A stretch of 64,000 nucleotides of DNA from Vicinamibacterales bacterium (lineage in GTDB: Bacteria; Acidobacteriota; Vicinamibacteria; Vicinamibacterales; UBA2999): the NCBI GenBank assembly GCA_041394705.1, contig JAWKHS010000009.1:124001-188000 (forward strand). Direction: 5' to 3'. Position numbers and translations under genes: made by a program. Each line of letters starts with the position of its first letter. Within the stretch, counting starts at the first letter, position 1. Under the pieces are notes generated by a model, which did not search any database, was not told the origin of the DNA, and saw only the letters and a list, made by a program, of their open reading frames with translations. Below, one piece after another: positions 43,031 through 51,481 of this stretch.

Positions 43031-43196
43031 GGGTGCCTCGAAGACGGCCGCCCGCCGGCCGCACCTGCCAGGGATCGCGCCGTCGGGCCGCCGATGCGGA
43101 CACGCCCCGCACGCCTGGCGCGGGAGGACCGCCGGCGCGGTAGGATGGCGCCACCGCCTCGGGCACACCGCCCGCGCGGCCGCCGGGAGCACGCCC

Positions 43197-44063
43197 GTGA
43201 CAGAGGACGACTTCGCTGTTCCTTCCCGCCTGGGCGGCACGCCCCGGCAGGTCACCACCGTCATCGACGCGCTGCTGGCGGCCGGCGCGCTCCTGGTGCT
43301 CGGAGCCTGGCTGGCGGGACGGCCTCTCTTCTACTCGGCGTCGTCGCCCGTGATGTCGGCGTTCACCGCCGGTTCGATCCTCCTGATGGTCGCCGTGCGC
43401 CAGGCGCACCTGCACCTCGCGACGTGGCCCATGGCGCTCAGTCTCGCCGTCATCGGCATCGTGCTCGGCGGCAACGTCTCGTCGATCGTCATGCTGGCGA
43501 CGACGCCGGCCGAGCTGTGGGCGAGCTTCCCCGGGCTCGTGCTGACGTCCACGATGACCTCGATCGGCCTCGTCCTCTTCTGCGCCTACGAGATCGTGAT
43601 CGCCCTGCGCGAGACACCCCGGTCGGCCTTCATCCTGGACGACCTGCTCGTGCACCTGGCGCTCGTGCCCGGAGGCCTGAGCCTGCTCGGCTACCTCCTG
43701 GGCAATCCCACCTACCTGAGCATCCAGGCCGACCCGCGCGTGGGCATCTCGCCGCTGGAGATGGCCTTCCTCGGGGCGTATGCGGTCGCGGCCGTGCTGT
43801 CGAACCCGGGGCTGTTCCTCTGGCGCTTCCTCGCCGCGGGATGGGCGAACCGCGCGGTGTTCGCGGCGCTGGTCGCGAACCAGTTCGTGGCGCCGGTGGT
43901 CGTGGCCCTGATCTTCTCCACGCCCGGGCGACGGGGGCTCGGCCTCGAGGCCGCGGTGATGCTGGCCGGCGTCGTCGCGACGCTGTCGTTCCTGCTGCTG
44001 CAGGCCCGCCTGGCGGCGCGGGCCCTGGTGCCGGCATCGCCAGGCGGCGAACCCGCCGCGTAG
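43197..44063 (+). CDS. Multi-pass membrane protein of unknown family
   Basis: A 288-residue protein with about eight hydrophobic helices, from 'VIDALLAAGALLVLGAWLAG' (residue 22) to 'LEAAVMLAGVVATLSFLLLQA' near the C terminus, with short charged loops. It resembles membrane sensor (MASE-like) or transporter modules, but no conserved polar signature or soluble domain is evident, so no function is given. GTG at 43197 is the start that begins just before the first helix. It is divergent from the CARDB protein with 166 nt between. A strong hairpin follows its stop. Confidence 0.7.
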   Translation: MTEDDFAVPSRLGGTPRQVTTVIDALLAAGALLVLGAWLAGRPLFYSASSPVMSAFTAGSILLMVAVRQAHLHLATWPMALSLAVIGIVLGGNVSSIVMLATTPAELWASFPGLVLTSTMTSIGLVLFCAYEIVIALRETPRSAFILDDLLVHLALVPGGLSLLGYLLGNPTYLSIQADPRVGISPLEMAFLGAYAVAAVLSNPGLFLWRFLAAGWANRAVFAALVANQFVAPVVVALIFSTPGRRGLGLEAAVMLAGVVATLSFLLLQARLAARALVPASPGGEPAA

Positions 44064-44095
44064 CCAGCCGGGACCGGGGAGCGCCGTACGTGCGA

Positions 44096-44125
44096 ACGGC
44101 ACGCGCTGGCCTCAGCGCGTGCCGT
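44096..44125. terminator. Bidirectional hairpin terminator
   Basis: ACGGCACGCGCT (44096-44107) and AGCGCGTGCCGT (44114-44125) form a perfect 12-bp stem with a 6-nt loop. It lies between two convergent stop codons (44063 and 44145) and can serve both genes. No long T tract is present on either strand. Confidence 0.8.
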
Positions 44126-44144
44126 CCTAATCGGAGCCGCCGCC

Positions 44145-45959
44145 CTACTTGCAGGCGCGGCAGTTGTGGTTGTTCTTGGCGCCCAGCGCTTCGAGCAGCG
44201 CGATGGTCTCGGGGAACGGCTGGGTCCGCTGCTCCGGGCTGTTGGCCATGTCCACCGTCGTCTGGCCGACGCGGTTGACGGCCAGGGGGTCGGCCCCCTT
44301 GCTGATCAGGTAGTTGATGACCTCGTTGTCGCCGCGCGCGGCGGCGTGGTGCAGGGCGGTGAAGCCGTCGGCATCGCGGACGTTCACGTTCACGCCCAGC
44401 TCCTCGATGAAGTACTTGGCGGCCGGGAGCCAGCCATCGGGCACGTGGCGGTGCTGCTGCGCCACGCGCGACGTGCCGTAGCCGACGCCGCTGGCGGCGT
44501 GGAAGGCCGGCACGTGCGGCGATCCGGCCGGCAGGCTCTGGAGCCCGGACGGGTCGTCCGGCCGCCGGCTGGCGCCGTAGGTCATGGTGGGAATGTCCGG
44601 GTCCGCGCCGTACTTGACGAGCAGCCGCATCGCGTCCACGTCGAGCGAGTAGGCCGCGCGCCAGAACGGCGTCGCGCCGGCGAAGTCCACGCCCATGCGC
44701 CCGGTGTTGTAGGCGGCGTACCAGATGTGCGAGGTCGTGCGGACGTTCGGATCGGCGCCGGCCTCGAGCAGAGCCTGCAGGACGTCGATGTACGACGCGC
44801 GCTGCTGGCTGCCGGCCGTCGGCTGGGGATACCAGGTGCGCAGCGCCCACTCGTTGTTGAGCGTCGCGAAGAGCGGGGTCACCCCGTCCTGGTTCGCCAG
44901 GTTGGGATTCGCGCCGCGCTTCAACAGCATCAGCGCGAGGTCGTACTGGCCGTTGATGAGGGCCACCGTCATCGGCGTGGAGTGATCGCCGGCGGTCGGG
45001 ACGTTCACGTCCAGCCCGGCGTCCACGAGCTCGGCCGCGGCGGCCGAGAACCCGTCGCGGGCCGCGTAGTGGAGGGCCGTGAAGCCGCCCTGCCTGCCGA
45101 TCTGCTCGACGTCCGACGGCGGACGGCGCATGCCAGGCCCGAGCGGACCGCCGCGGCCGCCGAAGCCGCCCGGCGCCGGCGCCTGGGCCTGGGCCGGCGC
45201 GCCGCGGCCGTTGCTCACGTTGCCCACGCCCGAGGCGGCCGACGCGCCCGGCTGGGGCGGATCGGGATCGAACGCGGAGTTCACCGTGCGTCCCGTCTGT
45301 GCCGAGACGACCTTGTCGCGCGTCTCACGCGCCTTCCGGTCCTCCGAGGCGCGCGCCTGGTAGTCGATCACGGTCGTCGTCAGCGCCAGGTTGGCGCCGC
45401 GCGACGCCAGCAGGCCCACCACGTCGCGCCGGTCCTTCGACACGGCGAAGACGAGCGGGCTGCGGCCGTGCGTCTTGTCCACGACGTTGATGTCGGCGCC
45501 GTGGTCGAGGAGCGCCTTCACCGCCGCCACGCTGCCGGACTCGGCCGCCAGGTGGATCGGCTGCACGCCCGTGGTCGTGAACGGGCCGGGCCTGGCGCCC
45601 GCGTCGAGCAGGTGCGCCACCACCTCGCCGTGCCCGCGCTGGCTGGCCAGGTGCAGGGGCGAGTAGGCGCCGACACGCGTCAGGGCGTCGCGGGTGGCGC
45701 CGGCGAGCAGGAGCAGGTCCAGCGTGGGCAGGTCGCCGTTCAGGGCGGCCCAGTGCAGGGCCGTCATGCCGTCGGCCTGCGCGGCGTTCACGTCGGCGCC
45801 GTCCTTCAGCAGGGCCCGCACCCCGTCGGCGTCCTTGTGCATGGCCGCGTCGGCGACGCGCGGGTCGGCGGGGGCCGCCGCCAGGCGGATCGTCGCGGCG
45901 CCCGCGACGAGCGTCGCCGCCAGGACGGCGATCGCGGAGGAGTGGAAACGGCTTCGCAT
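44145..45959 (-). CDS. Exported ankyrin-repeat protein
   Basis: A 604-residue secreted protein. Signal peptide 1-29 ('AIAVLAATLVAGAATIRLAAA') then about ten ankyrin repeats ('GMTALHWAALNGDLPTLDLLLLAGA', 'YSPLHLASQRGHGEVVAHLLDAGARP', 'GFTALHYAARDGFSAAAAELVDAGLDV' and others). A Gly/Pro/Ala-rich loop (around 230-265) interrupts the array. The C terminus 'NHNCRACK' carries two Cys. Ankyrin repeats bind proteins; in Acidobacteria such proteins often follow DUF1592/DUF1552 genes, as here, where the gap to the DUF1552 gene is only 20 nt. Its role in that pathway is unknown. Confidence 0.92.
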   Translation of the reverse strand: MRSRFHSSAIAVLAATLVAGAATIRLAAAPADPRVADAAMHKDADGVRALLKDGADVNAAQADGMTALHWAALNGDLPTLDLLLLAGATRDALTRVGAYSPLHLASQRGHGEVVAHLLDAGARPGPFTTTGVQPIHLAAESGSVAAVKALLDHGADINVVDKTHGRSPLVFAVSKDRRDVVGLLASRGANLALTTTVIDYQARASEDRKARETRDKVVSAQTGRTVNSAFDPDPPQPGASAASGVGNVSNGRGAPAQAQAPAPGGFGGRGGPLGPGMRRPPSDVEQIGRQGGFTALHYAARDGFSAAAAELVDAGLDVNVPTAGDHSTPMTVALINGQYDLALMLLKRGANPNLANQDGVTPLFATLNNEWALRTWYPQPTAGSQQRASYIDVLQALLEAGADPNVRTTSHIWYAAYNTGRMGVDFAGATPFWRAAYSLDVDAMRLLVKYGADPDIPTMTYGASRRPDDPSGLQSLPAGSPHVPAFHAASGVGYGTSRVAQQHRHVPDGWLPAAKYFIEELGVNVNVRDADGFTALHHAAARGDNEVINYLISKGADPLAVNRVGQTTVDMANSPEQRTQPFPETIALLEALGAKNNHNCRACK

Positions 45960-45979
45960 GGGGACGGCTCCGTGTCGGA

Positions 45980-47389
45980 TCAGGCCACCGTGGGCTCGGG
46001 CGCCGTGAACGAGAACTCGCCCGTGCTGTCGCCGAAGCTCTGGAGATCCTCGAGGCCCAGGCGCTTGAGCACCGTGAGCATCACGTTCGCCATCGGCGTG
46101 CCTTCCTGCGCCTTGACGTGGACGCCCGGCTCCACCGCGCCGCCGCCGCGTCCCAGCAGGATGAGCGGGCAGTTCCGGTGGTTGTGGGTATTGCCCACGG
46201 CCATCGGCGAGCCGTAGAGGACGAGCGTCTTGTCGAGCAGGTTGGCCTCGCCGTCCATCGTGCCCTGCAGCTTCTCGAGGAAGTACGGCAGCATCGACAC
46301 GTGGTGCTTGTTGATCTCGGCGAATTCCTTGATCCGCTCCTCCGACGAGCCGTGGTGTGACGCGTCGTGGAAGCCGCGGCCGACGCCGCTCCCGGGATAG
46401 ACGCGGCCCGATCCGTCGCGGCCGATCTTGAACGAGAAGACCCGCGTGGTGTCCGACGAGAACGCCAGCACCTGCAGGTCGAACATCAGCTTGACGTGCT
46501 CCTCGAACGAGTCGGGCACGCCGGCCGGGGCGCCCGGCAGCTCACGGGCCTCGCCGCTCGAGTTCCTGGCCTCGATGCGGGCGATGCGCTGCTCGATCTC
46601 GCGGATGTTGGTCCCGTACTGCTCGATGCGCTGCCGGTCGGTCGGCCCCAGCGTGCGCCGGAGATCGGCCATCTGGCTGGTGAGCATGTCGAGGATGCTG
46701 CGGTCGGTCGCCCGGCGCCGCGCGCGCTGCTCCGGTGTGCCGCCCGATCCGAAGAGCTGCTCGAACACCATGCGCGGGTCGCGCACCATCGGCAGCGGCT
46801 CGGTGGGCGACGCCCAGCTGATCGTGTCGGTATAGACGCACGCGTAGCCGTAGGCGCAGCCGCCGGACTGGTCCACCGGCTCGATCGTGAGCTGCATCGA
46901 GGGGATGGGCGTCTCCTGGCCGAGCTTCTGCGCGTAGAGCTGGTCCATCGACGTGCCGACCTGCACGTCCGACCCCTCGGTGAGCTTCGGGTGCGCGTGC
47001 GTGTACATCACCGCGCTGGAGCGGAAGTGGTCGCCGCCGACCTCGGGCGCCGACATGGCCTCGGCCATCCGCGTGTCGGTCTGGCTGACGATCGTCAGCT
47101 GATCGCGGAACGGCTCGAGCGGGCTCAGGCTGCCCTTGCTGATGTCGAAGCGCCGGCCGGTGGCGGCCGGGATCCACAGGTTGTTCTTCAACCCGTACTC
47201 GCTGATGCCGGCGGCGCCGTGCACCTGCTCGATGCACACGAGGCGCACCTTGCTGGCGATCTTCGCGGCCGTCGTCTTGGCGTACGCCGTGCCGGCCGGG
47301 ACCATCGACTCGAGGAACGGCAGTGCCACCGTCGCGCCAACGCCGCGCAACATCGAACGCCGCGAGATGTGCTTCTGGGTCAAGACCAT
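45980..47389 (-). CDS. DUF1552 protein, TAT-exported
   Basis: A 469-residue protein of the DUF1552 family, with a twin-arginine signal 'KHISRRSMLRGVGATVALPFLE' at residues 6-27. Conserved blocks are 'VCIEQVHGAAGISEYGLKNNLW', 'VSQTDTRMAEAMSAPEVGGDHFRSSAVMYTHAHPK' and 'HHGSSEERIKEFAEINKHHVSML', resembling alkaline-phosphatase/sulfatase-like enzymes of the DUF1501 group. Found almost always next to DUF1592 cytochromes in Planctomycetes, Verrucomicrobia and Acidobacteria; function unproven, perhaps degradation of a polymer or sulfated glycan. AGGGAG precedes the ATG; the DUF1592 gene ends 78 nt upstream. Confidence 0.94.
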   Translation of the reverse strand: MVLTQKHISRRSMLRGVGATVALPFLESMVPAGTAYAKTTAAKIASKVRLVCIEQVHGAAGISEYGLKNNLWIPAATGRRFDISKGSLSPLEPFRDQLTIVSQTDTRMAEAMSAPEVGGDHFRSSAVMYTHAHPKLTEGSDVQVGTSMDQLYAQKLGQETPIPSMQLTIEPVDQSGGCAYGYACVYTDTISWASPTEPLPMVRDPRMVFEQLFGSGGTPEQRARRRATDRSILDMLTSQMADLRRTLGPTDRQRIEQYGTNIREIEQRIARIEARNSSGEARELPGAPAGVPDSFEEHVKLMFDLQVLAFSSDTTRVFSFKIGRDGSGRVYPGSGVGRGFHDASHHGSSEERIKEFAEINKHHVSMLPYFLEKLQGTMDGEANLLDKTLVLYGSPMAVGNTHNHRNCPLILLGRGGGAVEPGVHVKAQEGTPMANVMLTVLKRLGLEDLQSFGDSTGEFSFTAPEPTVA

Positions 47390-47467
47390 CGCTGTGCTCC
47401 CTGTCGTGCTGCCCGGGACGGCCCGCGGCAGGTTCCGCCAGCCGGGCCACCGCCCGGCCGTCTCCGT

Positions 47468-49924
47468 CTACCGCTCCTGCCGTCCGTCGTCCGTCTGGTC
47501 GGCGCTCGCCGAACGAAACGCCGCACTTCTCACCACGCCCCGGATCAGGGCCGACATGCGGTAGTCGGCGGCCTTGGCGTCCCTGACGATCTGCCGCACG
47601 GTCGGCATGTCGTAGTACTCGACCCGGCGGCCGAGCGCGTACGACAGCAGCCGCTCCGTGAGGTGGGTGACGAACACGTCCGACCGCGCCACGATCGCGC
47701 CGCGCAGGTCGGCCGCGCCGTGCAGGTCGGTGCCGTCGTAGAGCTGGCCCGAGGCGTTCACGGGCACGCCGCGGTCCTTGATCCGCCAGGCGCCGGTGGG
47801 GTCGAAGTTGTCGAGCGACAGGCCGATCGGGTCGATCACGCTGTGGCACGAGCTGCACACCGGGCCGGCGCGGTGCTGGGCCAGCTGCTCGGCCACCGAC
47901 AGGTTGCGGCTGCCCGACGTGCTGGCCGTGGCGTCGAGCTGCGGCACGTTCGGCGGCGGCGCCGGCGGCGGGCTGCCGAGCAGCACCTCCATCACCCACT
48001 TGCCCCGCAGCACCGGCGAGGTGCGGTTGCCATGCGAGGTGAGCGTCAGCACGCTGCCGTGGCCCAGGAGTCCCCGGCGCGTGTCGTCCGGATACGACAC
48101 CTTCCGGAACTCGGGGCCGGTCACGCCGGCGATGCCGTAGTGGCGGGCCAGGCGCTCGTTCACGAAGGTGTAGTCGGCCGTGAGCAGTTCCAGCGCCGAC
48201 CGGTCCTCCTTGACGAGGTAGTTGAACAGGTGCTCGGTCTCCTGGCGCATCGCGTCGGCGAGCGACTCGTCGAAGTACGGGAACGACAGGGCGTCGGGCT
48301 CGACCTTGTCGAGGTCCTGCAGCCGCAGCCACTGGGAGGCGAAGCGGGTGCCGAGCGCCTCCGACTTGGGATCGTCCAGCATCCGGCGCACCTGGCGATC
48401 GGCCATCTCGGGCCGCGTCAGCCCGCCGCGCCCGGCGACGTCGATGAGCTCCTTGTCCGGCAGGGTGCTCCACAGGAAGAACGACAGCCGGGACGCGAGG
48501 TCGAAGTCGCTCACGCGGTAGGCGCCGCCGGGCTTCACGCCGGCCGGCGTCTCCTCGACGCGGAACAGGAAGTGGAGACTGCTCAGGAGCGCCTGCATCG
48601 ACTGCCGCACGCCGCCCTCGAACCCTTCGGTCTTCGCCCCGTCCGCGTAGAAGCGCATCAGCTCGTCGACGTCGGCCTTGGTGGCCGGCCGGCGGTAGGC
48701 CTGCGTGGCGAGGCGCTGCAGGATGCTCCGCGCGCAGGAGGCGTCCTCGCCCGGCGCCGTCGGGCGGCAGGTGAAGATCGCGCGGCGCGCGGCGTTGTCG
48801 GACACGCCCGTCACTTCGAACGGCCCGACGATGCCGAGGTTGCGGAGGTGCGCCAGCGTGGTGACGCCGTAGCCGACGCCGATCTGCGTGTCGGCCAGGG
48901 TGTGTTCGATGGGCTTGATGAGATCGTCCTCGCTGCCCTCGAATTCCTGGATGAAGGTGGCCGCCACCGTCCGGGCGCCCGCGCGCACGTAGATGGGCTC
49001 GGTGGTCAGCGTGAGGCCGTTCGGATCGGACTCCGACATCCAGCGATCCACCTTCACGAGCGCCACCCGCTCGCCGTCGATCGCCACCTCCATCTCGATC
49101 TCGCGCTGCGTGCGGCCGAAGAGGTAGCCGGTGGGCTCGCCGTGCAGCAGCATCTGGAACTCGTACTTGCCGTCGGCCGGGAAGTTGTGGGTCACCACGG
49201 TGCCGCCGCGCGTGCCGAACGGGGCGCCTTCCAGGCGCTCCTTCTGCGAGAGCGTCCGGGGCACCTCGTACTGCGTGGAGCTGGCGTCGATGCTCGGATC
49301 GCCCACCGCGGCGCGGGACACGGCCGCCGCCGCCCGCATGTAGCCCTGCATGACGGTGGCGGACGGCATCTGCACGTCCGCGATGTTGTCGAAGCTGGCG
49401 CTGATGGTGTCCGCCGGGAGATAGGTGCTCACGTCGATGTCGAGGCCGACGATGGCCTTGATGGCCGCGGCGTACTCCGCGCGGTTCAGGCGCTGGAAGG
49501 CACGGCGCCCGGGATTGGGACTGAGCGCCGCCGCCTTGTCGAGCGAGGTCTCGAGATACGAGGCCAGGGCCTCGCGTGTGGCCGGGTCCGGCTTCCGGGA
49601 CGCCGTCCGCGGCGGCATCATGCCCGTCCTGAGCTTGCGGATGACCTTCTCCGCCACCTCGGCGTGATCCACCGCCTTGGCGACGTCGAACGACGCGAGC
49701 GACAGATCGCCGGCCTTGGCCCGGTCGTTGTGGCAACCGACGCAGTAGGTCCGGATCGCCTCGTTCGACGCGGCGGCCGGCGTGGCCGGGGCGTGGGACG
49801 AGGCGGGCCGCGGAGCCTGGCCCGCGGCCGCGCGGGGCGCCTGCGCCGCCGACAGCGCGATCGCGGCGGCGGGCACCAGGAGTGCAGCCACCACGTGCGG
49901 GGCGTTCTTCATACGCGTCCTCAT
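47468..49924 (-). CDS. DUF1592/DUF1588-type planctomycete cytochrome protein
   Basis: An 818-residue exported protein. Signal sequence (~1-30), then a c-type haem motif 'YCVGCHNDRAKAG' (Cys61-His65) in a cytochrome c domain. The rest is the DUF1587 / DUF1595 / DUF1592 / DUF1588 / DUF1585 array, e.g. 'FQRLNRAEYAAAIKAIVGLDIDV', 'LASRLSFFLWSTLPDKELID', 'FVNERLARHYGIAGVTG', 'RGLLGHGSVLTLTSHGNRTSPVLRGKWVMEVLLG' and 'HSVIDPIGLSLDNFDPTGAWR'. The haem points to electron transfer outside the cytoplasm. It is the first gene of a DUF1592-DUF1552-ankyrin operon. ATG at 49924 is used; ATG at 49912 is also possible. Confidence 0.95.
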   Translation of the reverse strand: MRTRMKNAPHVVAALLVPAAAIALSAAQAPRAAAGQAPRPASSHAPATPAAASNEAIRTYCVGCHNDRAKAGDLSLASFDVAKAVDHAEVAEKVIRKLRTGMMPPRTASRKPDPATREALASYLETSLDKAAALSPNPGRRAFQRLNRAEYAAAIKAIVGLDIDVSTYLPADTISASFDNIADVQMPSATVMQGYMRAAAAVSRAAVGDPSIDASSTQYEVPRTLSQKERLEGAPFGTRGGTVVTHNFPADGKYEFQMLLHGEPTGYLFGRTQREIEMEVAIDGERVALVKVDRWMSESDPNGLTLTTEPIYVRAGARTVAATFIQEFEGSEDDLIKPIEHTLADTQIGVGYGVTTLAHLRNLGIVGPFEVTGVSDNAARRAIFTCRPTAPGEDASCARSILQRLATQAYRRPATKADVDELMRFYADGAKTEGFEGGVRQSMQALLSSLHFLFRVEETPAGVKPGGAYRVSDFDLASRLSFFLWSTLPDKELIDVAGRGGLTRPEMADRQVRRMLDDPKSEALGTRFASQWLRLQDLDKVEPDALSFPYFDESLADAMRQETEHLFNYLVKEDRSALELLTADYTFVNERLARHYGIAGVTGPEFRKVSYPDDTRRGLLGHGSVLTLTSHGNRTSPVLRGKWVMEVLLGSPPPAPPPNVPQLDATASTSGSRNLSVAEQLAQHRAGPVCSSCHSVIDPIGLSLDNFDPTGAWRIKDRGVPVNASGQLYDGTDLHGAADLRGAIVARSDVFVTHLTERLLSYALGRRVEYYDMPTVRQIVRDAKAADYRMSALIRGVVRSAAFRSASADQTDDGRQER

Positions 49925-50022
49925 GTCTCTCAGCTCCGCAGCAGAAGCCGACACGTCGCCCTGCTCGGGTGTATCGGCGGGGGGACTCCCCCGGACGAGT
50001 GCGGCCTCACGGGTCCCAGAAA

Positions 50023-50049
50023 ATTACACCCTTCCCCGAGGGAAGTCAG
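50023..50049 (-). promoter_or_regulatory. Probable promoter and CTTCCC-CGA-GGGAAG palindrome of the DUF1592 operon
   Basis: In an unusually AT-rich patch, TGTAAT (50023-50028, minus strand) matches five of six -10 bases. CTGACT (50044-50049) is a possible -35 with a short 15-nt spacer. Between and overlapping them lies a perfect palindrome CTTCCC-CGA-GGGAAG at 50031-50045, suitable for an operator. The transcript would start about 90 nt before the gene. Confidence 0.45.
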
Positions 50050-50096
50050 CCGGAAACTGGACGCGAACCCCGGAAATTTCGCGGTGTCTTCGCCGG

Positions 50097-50570
50097 TCAC
50101 GAGATGTCACGGGCCAGGCCGCGCCGGGCGGGGCGCGCGCGACGGGCGGCCGGGGCCGGCCCATCCGGAGGCGTCGCCCCGAGGGCTCCCGAGGCCGCGG
50201 CCCGCAGCAGCCGGCGGAAGGTCGGGCACGCCATGTGGCTGGGCGCGGTGCAGGCGGCGGCGTGCCGCAGCCCGTCGCGCACCGCCGAGAGGCGCCGGAT
50301 GGTCGCGTCGAGCCCTGCGGCCTTGTCGAGGAGCCGCCCGCGATCGATCCGCGGCCGCCCGTCGGCCGTGAGCATGGCCGCGATCTCGTCGAGCGAGAAC
50401 CCCGCGGACCGCCCGAGGCTCACGAGCGCCAGCCGTTCGATCACGCCCGGGTCGAACAGGCGCCGGAGCCCGCGGCGCCCCGCGGACGCGATGAGGCCCT
50501 TGGCCTCGTAGAACCGCAGCGCCGAGACGGTCAGCCCCGTCTGCCGCGCGACTTCGCCGATGTCCAGCAC
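50097..50570 (-). CDS. MerR-family transcriptional regulator
   Basis: A 157-residue regulator. The N-terminal winged helix 'MLDIGEVARQTGLTVSALRFYEAKGLIASAGRRGLRRLFDPGVIERLALVSLGRSAGFSLDEIAAML' is standard MerR, followed by a dimer coiled coil and a short effector region with two cysteines ('HAAACTAPSHMACPTFRRLLRAA'). This Cys pair is not the four-Cys Fe-S cluster of SoxR; it may bind metal or sense redox. The last 35 residues are Arg/Ala/Pro-rich. It is divergent from a methyltransferase gene, with a MerR-type operator in the 60 nt between. Confidence 0.92.
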   Translation of the reverse strand: MLDIGEVARQTGLTVSALRFYEAKGLIASAGRRGLRRLFDPGVIERLALVSLGRSAGFSLDEIAAMLTADGRPRIDRGRLLDKAAGLDATIRRLSAVRDGLRHAAACTAPSHMACPTFRRLLRAAASGALGATPPDGPAPAARRARPARRGLARDIS

Positions 50571-50577
50571 GCTGGCC

Positions 50578-50602
50578 TTGACCTCAAGTCGACCTGAAGT
50601 GG
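50578..50602 (+). promoter_or_regulatory. MerR-type promoter: TTGACC with CCTCAAGTC/GACCTGAAG dyad in a long spacer
   Basis: A -35 TTGACC (50578-50583) is followed by a 19-nt spacer holding the dyad CCTCAAGTC-GACCTGAAG (50582-50599, 7 of 9 pairs matching). This is very close to the known SoxR/MerR-family box CCTCAAGT-N-ACTTGAGG, and a 19-nt spacer is the hallmark of MerR-activated promoters. It reads toward the methyltransferase gene at 50631, the probable target of the adjacent MerR protein. The -10 (about 50603-50608, CAGCCT) is poor, as expected of an activator-dependent promoter. Confidence 0.65.
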
Positions 50603-50630
50603 CAGCCTACCACCAGAGGGGGACACGCCC

Positions 50631-51473
50631 GTGCACACACGAACCGGCGAATCGCAGGATCAGGCGTCGCGGTGGAACGGCCCGGCCGGCCAGGCCTGGG
50701 TGGACGCGCGCGACGTGCTCGACACGGCCTTCGCACCGATCGAGCGCGTGCTGCTGGAGATCGTGGACGGCGGGACGGCCACCGCGGTCCTGGACGTCGG
50801 CTGCGGCACGGGCGGCACGACGCTGGCCGCCGTCCGCCGCCTCGGCCCCGGCGGCACGGCGACGGGCATCGACATCTCCGCGCCCATGATCGCGGCCGCG
50901 CGGACCCGGGCCGCCGACGCGCGGTTGCCGGCGGTCTTCGTCTGCGCCGATGCCGCGGACCATGCCTTCGAGCCCGCGGGCTTCGCCACGATCGTGTCGC
51001 GCTTCGGCGTGATGTTCTTCGCCGACCCCGTGCGTGCCTTCGGAAACCTCCGGCGGGCAGCACGCCCGGGCGCGGCCCTGCGATTCGCGGCGTGGCGCAG
51101 CCCCGCCGAGAACCCGTTCATGACGGCGGCCGAGCGGGCGGCCGCGCCGTTTCTCGACCTCCCTCCGCGCCGCCCCGGGCCCGGGCAGTTCGCGTTCGCG
51201 GAGGGCGGCCAGGTGCAGCGGATCCTCGAGGCCGGCGGATGGGCCGGCGTGGAGGTCCGCCCGCTCGACGCCGAGTGCGCCTTCCCCGTGTGGGCGCTGG
51301 ACGCCTACGCCACGACGATGGGCCCCGTGGGCCTCGCCTTGCGCGACGCCGACGCCGGGCGGCGCGCGCGCGTCGAGTTGGCGGTACGGCGGGCGTTCGA
51401 GCCGTACGTCCACGGCGCGGAGGTCCGGTTCACGGCGGCCTGCTGGCAGGTGGACGCGCGCAACGCGGCCTGA
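50631..51473 (+). CDS. Class I SAM-dependent methyltransferase
   Basis: A 280-residue cytoplasmic methyltransferase. 'AVLDVGCGTGGTTLAAVRRLGPGGTATGIDISAPMIAAARTRA' is the SAM-binding region, followed by 'VCADAADHAF', 'ATIVSRFGVMFFADPVRAFGNLRRAARPGAALRFAAWR'. The pattern fits small-molecule (ubiE/COQ5-like) methyltransferases; the acceptor is unknown. GTG at 50631 is the start. It is probably under MerR control via the divergent promoter. It ends 8 nt before the convergent old-yellow-enzyme gene. Confidence 0.9.
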   Translation: MHTRTGESQDQASRWNGPAGQAWVDARDVLDTAFAPIERVLLEIVDGGTATAVLDVGCGTGGTTLAAVRRLGPGGTATGIDISAPMIAAARTRAADARLPAVFVCADAADHAFEPAGFATIVSRFGVMFFADPVRAFGNLRRAARPGAALRFAAWRSPAENPFMTAAERAAAPFLDLPPRRPGPGQFAFAEGGQVQRILEAGGWAGVEVRPLDAECAFPVWALDAYATTMGPVGLALRDADAGRRARVELAVRRAFEPYVHGAEVRFTAACWQVDARNAA

Positions 51474-51481
51474 ACGGCCGT

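Noticed and set aside
35825..44278. A 2817-codon plus-strand open frame opposite the histidine kinase and CARDB genes
   Set aside because: It runs antisense to well-supported genes, is full of His/Arg/Gly/Ala low-complexity sequence and has no recognisable domain; long antisense frames are expected at this GC content.
46367..50371. A 1334-codon plus-strand open frame opposite the DUF1552 and DUF1592 genes
   Set aside because: Same reason: a codon-position shadow with Arg/His/Val/Gly-rich sequence opposite two conserved genes.
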